The translations under genes were made by a program, and so were the position numbers. This document shows positions 28,844 through 38,216 of a DNA stretch of 64,000 nt, piece by piece. The notes under the pieces were generated by a model, which did not search any database, was not told the origin of the DNA, and saw only the letters and a program-made list of their open reading frames with translations. The stretch spans positions 2,299,538 to 2,363,537 of the forward strand of contig NZ_JAHLMU010000001.1 of assembly GCF_018919485.1 (NCBI RefSeq). Direction: 5' to 3'. Within the stretch, counting starts at the first letter, position 1. The number at the start of each line of letters is the position of its first letter. Source of the DNA: Psychrobacter sp. TAE2020 (GTDB taxonomy: Bacteria > Pseudomonadota > Gammaproteobacteria > Pseudomonadales > Moraxellaceae).

Positions 28844-29857
28844 TTATAGCGAAGTAGCTTCTAGCGCTGTGATAATAGCTGCTTTATTTTTTTCACGTTT
28901 TAGAGCATTCCATAAAGGCTGCGCTTCGCTATAGCCTTTAGTCAGCATACCTAACCATTGCTTATAGCGACCGACTAATACTACATCGCTTTTGGCTGTA
29001 CCTTGCAAAAATTTGATTTGATGAGTGATCAAGGTTTGCCATGATAGTTCAGGGGTACTAATCGAGTCAGTTTGTGGTAGTTCTAAGTCGAGCTTCCGTA
29101 CTTCTGCAATCAAATCTGGACGAGTAACAGCGCCGCGACCTAACATCAAGTGCTTAGTTCCGGACTGTTGCATACAAGCCTGCGCTTGCTCCGCATTCCA
29201 AATCTCACCGTTAGCAATCACCGGAATGTCCAACGAGTTAAAGGCCTGAATCTTATCCCAATAAGCGGGTGGCTTATAGCCTTGGGTTTTAGTTCGGGCA
29301 TGAATAGTCAGCCAATTGGCACCACTAGCAGCGATAGCTGCCTGGATATCATCCATTCTACTAGTATCGGTATAGCCCAATCGTATCTTGGCAGAAACGG
29401 GTATATTGGCAGGAACGGCCTGACGTACAGCGCTAATAATCTGATACAGCACTTCAGGCTCATCTAACAGTACTGAGCCACCACGATGGCTATTGACCGT
29501 CTTAGCAGGGCAGCCGAAATTAATATCGATAGCTGGTGCGCCAAGCTCACAAGCGTAAGCGGCATTTTCTGCCATTAGCTGGGCTTCGCTGCCGAGTAGC
29601 TGGATATGAATAGGGGTACCCGATGTGGTCTTAGCATCATGGTGCAGTTCTGGCACATATTTATAAAAGACATGCGCTGGCAAGACGTGCTGGGTGACTC
29701 GTATAAACTCACTGACTGACCAATCATAAGGCCGGCCTAAATCCACGGCAATTTGAGTTAAAATTTGGCGCATTAGAGGGTCAGTCAAGCCGTCCATTGG
29801 AGCTAGGAGGCGGACAGGACTGGCAAAGAATTTGTTTTGAAAAGACATTGAGCTCAT
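28844..29857 (-). CDS. dusC: tRNA-dihydrouridine(16) synthase DusC
   Basis: DusC (337 residues) uses FMN and NADPH to reduce U16 of tRNA to dihydrouridine. The TIM-barrel motifs are VRLLAPMDGLTDPLMRQ (about 16-32), SEFIRVTQHVLP, DINFGCPAKTVNSHRGGS (about 110-127) with the catalytic cysteine, KIRLGYTDT, HARTKTQGY and PVIANGEIW. The SEFIRV and AKTVN context and the GRGAVTRPDL end point to DusC rather than DusA or DusB. The start uses MSSMSF; a second ATG three codons in is possible. Confidence 0.93.
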   Translation of the reverse strand: MSSMSFQNKFFASPVRLLAPMDGLTDPLMRQILTQIAVDLGRPYDWSVSEFIRVTQHVLPAHVFYKYVPELHHDAKTTSGTPIHIQLLGSEAQLMAENAAYACELGAPAIDINFGCPAKTVNSHRGGSVLLDEPEVLYQIISAVRQAVPANIPVSAKIRLGYTDTSRMDDIQAAIAASGANWLTIHARTKTQGYKPPAYWDKIQAFNSLDIPVIANGEIWNAEQAQACMQQSGTKHLMLGRGAVTRPDLIAEVRKLDLELPQTDSISTPELSWQTLITHQIKFLQGTAKSDVVLVGRYKQWLGMLTKGYSEAQPLWNALKREKNKAAIITALEATSL

Positions 29858-30123
29858 AGGGTATAGTCTAAAAAATACATGATAGCTTATCGGTATTTTT
29901 TTATGTTGGTTTGAGTCGATATTTTAAAAGATAGTTGCTATCGGATTAAATATTATCGTACTAGGAGTATTAAATTGTAGCGGAATTAAGTCACATAGCT
30001 AGCGTAGGCTAGGTTTTTCACTCATCATTTATATACTATAAGCTCTTGCAGCTGGGCTAAAAGCGTCAGCCTATAAAATATTAAACTACGTTTAAAAGGT
30101 TTTAAAATATAACAGGATATAAC

Positions 30124-31620
30124 TTAAGACCCATAAATCACCTTTTTACCTGTCTGCAAACCTGATATTAACGGTTGAATATTATGGATATCTAAGTTGC
30201 TTTGTGCGCGGGTACAAGCCACATAAAGTAAGCGTAACTCCTCAGGGCTAATCTTAATACCATTAGTAGTGACATCATAATAAAAGTCATCATCGAGCTG
30301 GACACGGCCCCACTCTAAGCCTTTTGCTTTATGCGCGGTTGAAATCACATAATCAGCATTTTCGATACGGGTAAGACTATTCACGGCTTGCGTCAACACT
30401 TTGGTGCCGTGATCATCGACTAGCTTGACCAAAGTCTTTAGGTCACTGCCTTCATTGGTTTCAGAGTATTCCTGCACATCTGACCAATTATAAAAGTATG
30501 CTAACTCAGGAACCCCATAAGCCGACTTACCATTCTTCAAATTTTCAGCAGCTTGGCAGAACTTAAGCATGCGCTCAGTATCCGCTTGTAATGCTACTCG
30601 ATGACCTAGTTTTAATCCTGTTAATAACTGTGACATAGCTGCGGCATTCGTACGACAAAGGATCGCATCTTTTTTACTATGTACTAGCCCTTTTTCAGTA
30701 GAGGAGTTTTTATTAGGGTTGCCAATTAAGGGCACGTCTTCTTGCAATGCTTTTAGCAAAGTATTAGCAATCTCAGCGATAGGATCGCCGAAACGGAAAG
30801 ACTGAGTCAATAAAGTTTGCGGTAGCGGTAGTTTTTTCATCGCATTAACAGCACCACGCCACTCATAAATCTGCTGATGCGCATCACCGACATAGATAAC
30901 TTGCTTCGACTGCTGGGTTAATATGCCCATCATTAGTGGATCAGCATCTTGCGCTTCATCGAACAAAATGAAGTCAGCAGGAATGCTAGGTTTAGATAGC
31001 GCCCATAATTTCAGATAAATATCATGACCGATACCCGCCGGATGGCGAGGGTCTATGGACTGCAACCAACGCTGTTCAACAGCAGGATACAGCATCTCAC
31101 GCAGTTGCTCGGCATCAGAATCATCGAGCCATTTAGGAAATTCGATATGTCTTGGCGCCGGATAGCTGGCATGAGTACTACAAAAACCACTTACCGCATC
31201 ACTGACAAAACGTGCCAAGCGTGCTGGTGTTAAAGTAATATATTTATTGACCCCATCCATCTGCCGGCGCACTTGTACTGGTTGCAAGCCTAGATCATCC
31301 CCTAAGCGTTTGGGCGAAAATCTCGGTAGTGATAACTTAGCGGTAATATCTCGTGGCACGTGACGGTAAGCCAGCGAATGAAAAGTGCGACAATCTACAT
31401 GACCTGGAAACTTAGAGCGCGCATCATTAGCGATAGCTTTGTTAAAGGCCAAATATAAGCCGCGGCCACGTAAGCGCTCACCAATCAGTTTTAGGGTAGT
31501 GGTTTTACCTGCTCCGGCATACGCCACCACTTTGAATGACTTATGGTCCATCGCCATATTGAGCGCATTTAGCTGCTCATCGGTAGGACTACTCATATAA
31601 GCGGGCATAGATGCGGACAT
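30124..31620 (-). CDS. UvrD/Rep-type superfamily 1 DNA helicase
   Basis: From ATG 31620 the product has 498 residues. Helicase motifs in order: Q motif SPTDEQLNAL, Walker A VVAYAGAGKTTTL (about 30-42), motif Ia LAFNKAIANDA, Walker B ILFDEAQDADPL (about 225-236), motif III GDAHQQIYEWRGA, motif IV TQSFRFG, motif V VISTAHKAKGLEW, and motif VI LLYVACTRA. It is shorter than UvrD (720 residues), lacking large 1B/2B insertions, and resembles small FBH1-like or plasmid/phage-type SF1A helicases. The role is probably recombination or repair, but the substrate is unknown. The upstream 30 codons from 31710 are hydrophobic and lack a ribosome site, so the start with AGGTAG upstream is preferred. Confidence 0.85.
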   Translation of the reverse strand: MSASMPAYMSSPTDEQLNALNMAMDHKSFKVVAYAGAGKTTTLKLIGERLRGRGLYLAFNKAIANDARSKFPGHVDCRTFHSLAYRHVPRDITAKLSLPRFSPKRLGDDLGLQPVQVRRQMDGVNKYITLTPARLARFVSDAVSGFCSTHASYPAPRHIEFPKWLDDSDAEQLREMLYPAVEQRWLQSIDPRHPAGIGHDIYLKLWALSKPSIPADFILFDEAQDADPLMMGILTQQSKQVIYVGDAHQQIYEWRGAVNAMKKLPLPQTLLTQSFRFGDPIAEIANTLLKALQEDVPLIGNPNKNSSTEKGLVHSKKDAILCRTNAAAMSQLLTGLKLGHRVALQADTERMLKFCQAAENLKNGKSAYGVPELAYFYNWSDVQEYSETNEGSDLKTLVKLVDDHGTKVLTQAVNSLTRIENADYVISTAHKAKGLEWGRVQLDDDFYYDVTTNGIKISPEELRLLYVACTRAQSNLDIHNIQPLISGLQTGKKVIYGS

Positions 31621-31943
31621 AAACAAGCTACCTGATAATAGGATAAAGATCGAACTATAAAAATGAATAAAACTACAATCAACAAAAGCAGTAGTGCTAA
31701 AAAAAGCCAAGGTATAAACGATGGCACGTAAACGTTAATGAATATCAAAACTCTAAGCGTGATAAAATAATGAGCGCCATAAGTATTTGAAAAATATTGA
31801 AATATTGAAATTTATAACGCAATTGATGTTAACAGTATAAAGGATACTGGCATTGGATAAGTAAGGTAATAATCACCGCTTAAGTTAATAGTTTTTTACT
31901 TATCCTCAGTCAGAATAACTGTACTAAGTGCTTAGCATAATCC
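31621..31943. other. Intergenic region between the helicase gene and tatC
   Basis: The right part follows the end of tatC and the left part contains the helicase promoter on the minus strand. Apart from the in-frame codons preceding the helicase start and short repeats of TTGAAATA near 31792-31812, nothing was recognised. No clear terminator for tatC is visible. Confidence 0.35.
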
Positions 31944-32816
31944 TTATTTTAAATCTGCATTGAGCTGTTTTTGGCTATCTTTTTTAATTAGAATCTTAGC
32001 CAGTAATAAGCCCAGCTCGAACAATAACCACATAGGAATAGCTAGCATCAACATCGATATGCCGTCAGGCGGCGTGACTACTGCTGCTACACCAAAACAA
32101 CCAACAATGATATAACGACGTTTATCCTCTAAGCTCTGAATGGAGACTATACCGACTAATATCAATAAAAAGGTCACTACTGGAATCTCAAAAGTCAGGC
32201 CAAATACCATAAATAACTTTAGCGCAAAGCTGAGATAGCTGTCGATATCAGTCATTGGTAGCACGTTTTGTGGGGCAAACATAATAAAGAATTTCAGTAC
32301 TCCCTTGAGCACGATAAAGTAGGCAAAGGCGACCCCAGCGTAGAACAGCACTATAGAAGATAACAATACTGGAACCGCGACCTTCTTTTCTTTCTTATAT
32401 AAACCAGGCGCTACAAATGACCATATTTGATACAAGATAAAAGGCATAGCAAAAAAAGCAGCGACAAAGATCGTCAATCGAATCGGTGCCATAAAGTTAG
32501 AGGTAATATCAGTAGCAATCATCGTCGAATTAGCAGGCAGCTGAGCAACTAACGGGTCTGACAAAAAGTCATACAGCTCGCGTGAAAACCCTACTAAAGC
32601 CAAAAATATTACTAACACTGCCACGCATATCTTGATCAGATGACCACGTAACTCAATGAGATGTTGGGTAATAGGCATGTCGCCTAAGCTATCTAACAAC
32701 TCATCAGGCTCACTAGCGTAGCTATTTTTGTTTTCAATGCTTTCAGTAGCAATAGTGGCCTCTTCTGCCGCTGCTATTTTTTGTTGGCGAGTCTTTTTGC
32801 GTTTAAATAAACTCAT
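31944..32816 (-). CDS. tatC: Twin-arginine translocase subunit TatC
   Basis: TatC (290 residues) is the receptor for twin-arginine signal peptides in the inner membrane. After a polar N-terminus of about 45 residues, the conserved MPITQHLIELRGHLIK (about 47-62) with the ELR motif appears, then six hydrophobic segments and the family sequences FEIPVVTFLL and ISMLMLAIPMWLLFELGLLLA. The N-terminal extension before the usual start is longer than in E. coli. Its ATG overlaps the tatB stop by one base, indicating translational coupling in tatA-tatB-tatC. Confidence 0.97.
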   Translation of the reverse strand: MSLFKRKKTRQQKIAAAEEATIATESIENKNSYASEPDELLDSLGDMPITQHLIELRGHLIKICVAVLVIFLALVGFSRELYDFLSDPLVAQLPANSTMIATDITSNFMAPIRLTIFVAAFFAMPFILYQIWSFVAPGLYKKEKKVAVPVLLSSIVLFYAGVAFAYFIVLKGVLKFFIMFAPQNVLPMTDIDSYLSFALKLFMVFGLTFEIPVVTFLLILVGIVSIQSLEDKRRYIIVGCFGVAAVVTPPDGISMLMLAIPMWLLFELGLLLAKILIKKDSQKQLNADLK

Positions 32817-33568
32817 TAATTCGCCTGCTGTTTATCTAAAGCGCTGTTATTCATTGAGCTATCTGCTTGCTTCAAGTTATCCAAGCTATCTGGTTTATCC
32901 AAGCGAACCGAGCTATTTACGCTATCTACGCTATTTAAGGTAGTAGAAATTGCTGGAGCGGTATATAACAACATATCAGCCTGATAGTTGGGTAGATAAG
33001 GCGCTGCTGGCAAACGCCTTACTCGGTCATAATCGCCTAAGCGAAACCACATGTTTTCCCACGGCCGAGTAATTATCAGTGGCTTGGTAGTCTTCGCTAC
33101 AGTTGCATCACTAGTGAGTGGCTCATTTTCAATTGCTGCTGCTGACTTATCCCCCATTGCATCAGTTGCACTGCTCTCGTAAGCATAGGCAAACTCTGCC
33201 GGCAAGTTTTGTCCAGAGGGCTGCTGAGTGCTATCAGTTGCAGAAGAGAGCATTGGGCTTTGCTGCGACTTGAGACTATGATTCTGTGAGTTTTCAAACG
33301 CTTTTATGCTACCGCGCATCTCTGCCATTTCGCGGTCCATATCGGCTTTGGTCTTGCGGATGTTAGCCAGCTCATCTTGCATCTGTTGTCTAGTCTCTGC
33401 TAGGTCAAGTTCGGCTTCTATTTCAGATTGGATAGTAGAGATGGTACGACGCAGTTTGGCATACCATTTCCCAGCAGTACGGGCAGCTTGTGGTAACTTC
33501 TCAGGACCCAAGACAATTAAGGCGATTACGCCAAACAAGAATAATTCAGAAAAGCCGATATCAAACAT
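32816..33568 (-). CDS. tatB: Twin-arginine translocase subunit TatB
   Basis: TatB (250 residues) works with TatC in recognising Tat substrates. It has the N-terminal membrane helix MFDIGFSELFLFGVIALIVLGPEKLP (residues 1-26, given here in outline by its GFSEL and LGPEKLP ends), an amphipathic helix with RTAGKWYAKLRR, and a charged helix to about residue 90. The remaining 160 residues are low-complexity Ser/Ala/Asn-rich and end in a Ser/Asp/Leu run; this tail is long for TatB (171 residues in E. coli). The gene is between tatA (58-base gap) and tatC (one-base overlap). Confidence 0.93.
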   Translation of the reverse strand: MFDIGFSELFLFGVIALIVLGPEKLPQAARTAGKWYAKLRRTISTIQSEIEAELDLAETRQQMQDELANIRKTKADMDREMAEMRGSIKAFENSQNHSLKSQQSPMLSSATDSTQQPSGQNLPAEFAYAYESSATDAMGDKSAAAIENEPLTSDATVAKTTKPLIITRPWENMWFRLGDYDRVRRLPAAPYLPNYQADMLLYTAPAISTTLNSVDSVNSSVRLDKPDSLDNLKQADSSMNNSALDKQQAN

Positions 33569-33626
33569 AATGGTTAAACATCACTATCTAAAACAGTTTA
33601 AAAATGACAGTGGCAAACTGCTTATG

Positions 33627-33902
33627 TTATACCTTGCGCTGATCATCGACAGGAGCAGAGCTAATTTCGATATCATCAACCTTAGTGCCTAGCGGTCTAT
33701 TTAAATCGTTATTTGCAGCATGCAAACTAGCATCATGATCAAGCACTCGATGTTTTTCAGCCTCTTCATCTTTCACTGCTTCTTTAAAACCTTTTACCGC
33801 ACCGCCTAAATCTTTGCCAGCATTTTTAAGCTTAGAAGTACCGAATATTACTACGACTACTACTAATAGAATTAACCAATGTGTAATGGAAAAACTGCCC
33901 AT
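33627..33902 (-). CDS. tatA: Twin-arginine translocase subunit TatA
   Basis: TatA (91 residues) forms the protein-conducting assembly of the Tat pathway. The N-terminal helix has the [21 protein letters not shown] pattern with the Phe-Gly hinge, followed by the amphipathic helix [17 protein letters not shown] (about 26-42) and an acidic then polar tail. The ATG has an AAGGACAA ribosome site. hisIE lies 239 bases upstream on the same strand, the common his-tat neighbourhood of proteobacteria. Confidence 0.96.
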   Translation of the reverse strand: MGSFSITHWLILLVVVVVIFGTSKLKNAGKDLGGAVKGFKEAVKDEEAEKHRVLDHDASLHAANNDLNRPLGTKVDDIEISSAPVDDQRKV

Positions 33903-34141
33903 AACGTTGTCCTTATCTCTTGACTAGATCAGTATCTTTATTGTCCAAAGCCATCTATCAGCACGGTTTAAATTTCACAATTAAACGCAATAGCCGTTAA
34001 CTAAAAATAAAATATTGTCAGCAGACAATACTTTAGGCAATAGCGCTATATTATAACGCTATTGCCATGGAAAAGGTAAAAACAACTTTATTTAGCCTAG
34101 TCAATTTGTTAGAGCTGTCAATAGCTAGCTGAAACACTAGC

Positions 34142-35047
34142 TCAAGATTGACGAGAGGCTTTTTCATCAATACCTGAAAGACCAAAGCGTCGTCCTAGCT
34201 CACTTAACACTACGTCTGACTTGATATTGAACCAAGCCAAAGCTACTAAAGTATGGAACCAAACGTCAGCTACTTCGTAGATAAGCTCATGCCGTGCGGC
34301 ATCATATTGGTTTTTATCAGTCAGCGCATTGCTGTTGGCCAAATCTTTGGCAGCGATGATGCTTTCGATGGCTTCTTCACCTACCTTTTCGAGAATCTTA
34401 TTTAGCCCGTGTGCATATAAGCTGGCGACATAAGAGCTATCAGCATCGGCCTTTTTACGCTCGTTGAGCACTTTATCAAGCTGCTGCAGGATTGACTCAC
34501 TAGTAGTATGGCTAGGCTGATTAGCGTCAGCAGGATTTGCGCTATTTACTGTTGAGGTAGAGCTTAGGGCTTTATTAGTGTCTTCTGTCTCAATACTGTG
34601 GTCAGCAAGATTTTTTTGTTCAGCGCCATATATGGCAGCAGGGTCTTTTAAAATGTCATCGACTGCCTGCCATTTGGGGCTTGCTCCAGAAGTATCTAAA
34701 CGCTGATAAAAGCAGGACTCTCGACCAGTATGGCAAGCGATACCGCCAACTTGAGTGACGCTGAGCACAATAACATCAGCATCACAATCTAGGCGGATAT
34801 CGTGAACTTGTTGAGTATGACCGGAGGTCTCGCCTTTATGCCAAAGTTTGGCACGCGAACGAGAAAAATATACTGCGGTCTGAGTCTGTACCGTCAACTG
34901 TAAGGCTTCAGCGTTCATCCAAGCCATCATAAGAATACGGCCTGATTGTTGATCTTGGGCAATAGCAGGAAGCAAACCGTCGTCATTGAATTTTACGGCA
35001 GTAAGCCAAGCAGGTAAGGGCTGGGTAGGGACAGTCATAGTGGTCAT
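34142..35047 (-). CDS. hisI: Bifunctional phosphoribosyl-AMP cyclohydrolase / phosphoribosyl-ATP pyrophosphatase
   Basis: This is a HisI-HisE fusion (301 residues) catalysing steps two and three of histidine synthesis. The HisI domain (about 10-125) has [35 protein letters not shown] for metal binding, and HTGRESCFY. The HisE domain (about 185-290) has [21 protein letters not shown] and [13 protein letters not shown]. Between them lies a linker of about 50 residues rich in Ser, Thr, Asn and Ala, which makes the protein much longer than E. coli HisIE (203). Many relatives have separate hisI and hisE genes before tatA. A start at ATG 35038 is equally possible. Confidence 0.94.
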   Translation of the reverse strand: MTTMTVPTQPLPAWLTAVKFNDDGLLPAIAQDQQSGRILMMAWMNAEALQLTVQTQTAVYFSRSRAKLWHKGETSGHTQQVHDIRLDCDADVIVLSVTQVGGIACHTGRESCFYQRLDTSGASPKWQAVDDILKDPAAIYGAEQKNLADHSIETEDTNKALSSTSTVNSANPADANQPSHTTSESILQQLDKVLNERKKADADSSYVASLYAHGLNKILEKVGEEAIESIIAAKDLANSNALTDKNQYDAARHELIYEVADVWFHTLVALAWFNIKSDVVLSELGRRFGLSGIDEKASRQS

Positions 35048-35125
35048 CTTATAGAAATTAACTAAAAAACAAATAGGGTGCTATTTCCATATTGATGATA
35101 CTGTGAATACACACTGAAAGCGATA

Positions 35126-35569
35126 TTAAATATCAAATAATTGCTGATTTAGAGCTTGTTTGATACTGTTATTAATGGTGGTCACTTTGTTAAAACGATA
35201 GTCATAATTTACAAAGTGCTGTTGTGCTATTGCTATGGTGGAACCATCATACATTCGTGTCACTTTAGTCGTTATATTGCCACCATCACAATCTAATAGC
35301 GATACGCCCATTTCAAATAATAGCTCCTCGCGTGCTCGTACTAAGCTTATAATATTCAATTGCAGGTCATCAACAATCAAACCCTGATAATCGGCATCAA
35401 TCTCTTTAATACCCTTAGAGTATAAAAACCGTACTCGAGTTTCAGATATCAGAGCAGTCAGCGACTCTAAAGTCAGATGTTGACCAATATCGATCTCCGT
35501 ATTCCGCACCCGCATGACTGTCTCAAAAACGAATATCTGTTCATCAATATCTAAAACTTCATCTATCAT
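35126..35569 (-). CDS. Hotdog-fold acyl-CoA thioesterase-like protein
   Basis: The product has 147 residues from ATG 35569, chosen because GGGAGAG lies just upstream; the longer frame to 35614 lacks support. The pattern VRNTEIDIGQHLTLESLTAL-x-SETRVRFL (about 20-46) with the Glu-Ile-Asp and downstream Ser-Glu-Thr-Arg resembles the active-site helix of 4HBT-type thioesterases, followed by strands LIVDDLQLNII and REELLFEMGV. The usual Asp of the catalytic motif seems to be at the EIDIG position, where an Asn-His is more typical. The substrate is unknown. It is upstream of hisIE on the same strand, with a 78-base gap. Confidence 0.7.
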   Translation of the reverse strand: MIDEVLDIDEQIFVFETVMRVRNTEIDIGQHLTLESLTALISETRVRFLYSKGIKEIDADYQGLIVDDLQLNIISLVRAREELLFEMGVSLLDCDGGNITTKVTRMYDGSTIAIAQQHFVNYDYRFNKVTTINNSIKQALNQQLFDI

Positions 35570-35758
35570 CGTTCTCTCCCATATGCTAACTGTATAGTCA
35601 TTCTCATAGCCCAATAAACAAAGATATCGCTATAATCACGGTCAGCTATAAATCTTATCAACCATAAACGATCAATAATTACAATAAAAATAAATACTCC
35701 CAATGAACTAATTAAAGGTTTTTACTACCGCAAAGTTTATAACTAGTAGGTATTACTA

Positions 35759-35786
35759 CTATATATTCTTTATAAAGAATATATAG
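35759..35786. repeat. Perfect 28-bp palindrome upstream of rpmI
   Basis: The half-site CTATATATTCTTTA (35759-35772) is followed immediately by its exact reverse complement (35773-35786). It lies in a 564-base gap between the divergent thioesterase gene and rpmI that holds no gene. A partial copy, ATATTCTTTATA, recurs at 35958-35969. Possible roles are a dimeric regulator binding site or an extruding cruciform; there is no T run to make it a terminator. Confidence 0.7.
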
Positions 35787-36014
35787 GATATAAGAGTTTA
35801 CTTAACCATAGCAAAGGCATGGTTGCAATAGTTTTGATGATGAACGGCAGAATTAGCAGCTTTTTCGTGAGTAATTTATTGATTCCTGAGATTGTACAAT
35901 AATAAATAGACTTGGATTTAGTGAGCTAATGTTTGATTTATTAAAAAACACTAATGAATATTCTTTATAGTGAATAAATAGCCTAGACTTAGCTAATAAT
36001 CAGTAAACTAGCAG

Positions 36015-36043
36015 TGGCAAAATAGCAATACTTCTGCTAAAAT
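36015..36043 (+). promoter_or_regulatory. Likely promoter of rpmI-rplT
   Basis: A -10-like TAAAAT (36038-36043) is followed by a GC-rich discriminator AGCGCCT. A weak -35-like TGGCAA lies 17 bases upstream (36015-36020). Transcription would begin near 36050, leaving a leader of about 85 bases before rpmI. Confidence 0.42.
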
Positions 36044-36133
36044 AGCGCCTCCCACCTCGAGGCAAATAGTTGACGTTTATCATTATAGCTATTTGACGAC
36101 CAGGTTCTAACTAAGACAAAGAGGCAAATCATC

Positions 36134-36331
36134 ATGAAAGTGAAGATGAAAACCAAACGTGGCGCCGCCAAACGCTTCAAGAAAACAGCGAACGGTTTTA
36201 AGCGCAAGCAAGCATTTAAGAGCCATATTTTGACCAAGAAATCAGCTAAGCGTATTCGCCAGTTGCGTGGTCTTAAGATGGTGGACAAGTCTGACGAAGC
36301 AGCTGTTCGTCGTATGTGCCCATACATCTAA
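36134..36331 (+). CDS. rpmI: 50S ribosomal protein L35
   Basis: L35 (65 residues) is a small basic protein of the large subunit. The start [21 protein letters not shown] and the C-terminal KRIRQLRG motif are diagnostic. The usual gammaproteobacterial order is thrS-infC-rpmI-rplT, but no infC lies upstream here; the preceding 564 bases are non-coding. The leader before the start contains the GAGGCAAAT-type site. rplT follows after 91 bases. Confidence 0.97.
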   Translation: MKVKMKTKRGAAKRFKKTANGFKRKQAFKSHILTKKSAKRIRQLRGLKMVDKSDEAAVRRMCPYI

Positions 36332-36422
36332 TTGACTTTGCAATCTGACAACAATGGCTATTTTGATAGCAAGCATTGTTGTTTAATTTGACTAATACCG
36401 CTAAAAATTCTTGGAGTAAATT

Positions 36423-36779
36423 ATGGCCCGTGTAAAACGTGGTGTACAGGCGAATCGCCGTCACAAAAAAATCTTAAAACGTGCAAAAGGTTACTATGGT
36501 GCTCGTTCACGTGTTTATCGTGTAGCAGTACAGGCAGTAACTAAAGCCGGTCAATATGCCTATCGTGACCGTCGCAACAAAAAGCGTACTTTCCGTCGCC
36601 TTTGGATTGCTCGTATCAATGCTGGTGCACGCTTAAACGGTTTGAGCTATAGCCGCTTTATCAATGGCATGAAAAAAGCTAACATCGCAATCGATCGTCG
36701 CGTACTTGCTGACATCGCTATGCATGATGCTGCTACTTTCACTGCTTTGGTCGAAAAAGCAAAAGCGGAACTGGCCTAA
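36423..36779 (+). CDS. rplT: 50S ribosomal protein L20
   Basis: L20 (118 residues) is needed for early assembly of the large subunit and, in E. coli, represses its own operon by binding the leader mRNA. It begins [23 protein letters not shown] and contains [20 protein letters not shown] (about 51-70), both typical. The length matches E. coli L20 (118). A TTGGAGTAA ribosome site precedes the ATG. A strong terminator follows, so pheS needs its own promoter. Confidence 0.98.
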   Translation: MARVKRGVQANRRHKKILKRAKGYYGARSRVYRVAVQAVTKAGQYAYRDRRNKKRTFRRLWIARINAGARLNGLSYSRFINGMKKANIAIDRRVLADIAMHDAATFTALVEKAKAELA

Positions 36780-36858
36780 ATATTAATGGCCCTATCAGTA
36801 TCTGAGTTAGATATTTATATGGGCAGTGTTAATATTGATTAATAGTACGATATTAATG

Positions 36859-36887
36859 AAAGCTACCGCTAGTCGGTAGCTTTTTTT
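36859..36887 (+). terminator. Terminator after rplT
   Basis: AAAGCTACCG (36859-36868) pairs with CGGTAGCTTT (36874-36883), loop of five, followed by a run of Ts to 36887. It separates rpmI-rplT from pheST. Confidence 0.88.
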
Positions 36888-37000
36888 ATGCGTTTGCTGC
36901 TCAGGTAGGTTATATTGCTAAGCTATTAATGGTTCATATAGATGTTAAGTTTGTTACTATAAATGCTAAGCAGCATAAAGCCTGCTACACCGATTAGTGA

Positions 37001-38107
<1,107 letters not shown>

Positions 38108-38216
38108 ACAGTGGCTTTGTAGAGTAGGCTAACGACCCTAGCAACTATGCGTTAGGGGAATACAAGCCGTATCAATACGCCGTTTTTTTATTTTGAAATT
38201 TTGATCTGAGATATCT

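Noticed and set aside
29025..29467. Two plus-strand frames inside dusC
   Set aside because: Both are antisense shadows of a gene whose motifs are complete on the minus strand.
31621..31710. Extended N-terminus of the UvrD-type helicase
   Set aside because: The added 30 residues are hydrophobic and unlike any helicase start; a better ribosome site precedes ATG 31620.
38108..38216. Possible terminator between pheS and pheT
   Set aside because: A T run (about 38183-38192) is preceded only by a five-pair stem with a mismatch, too weak to call; it may be a minor attenuator.
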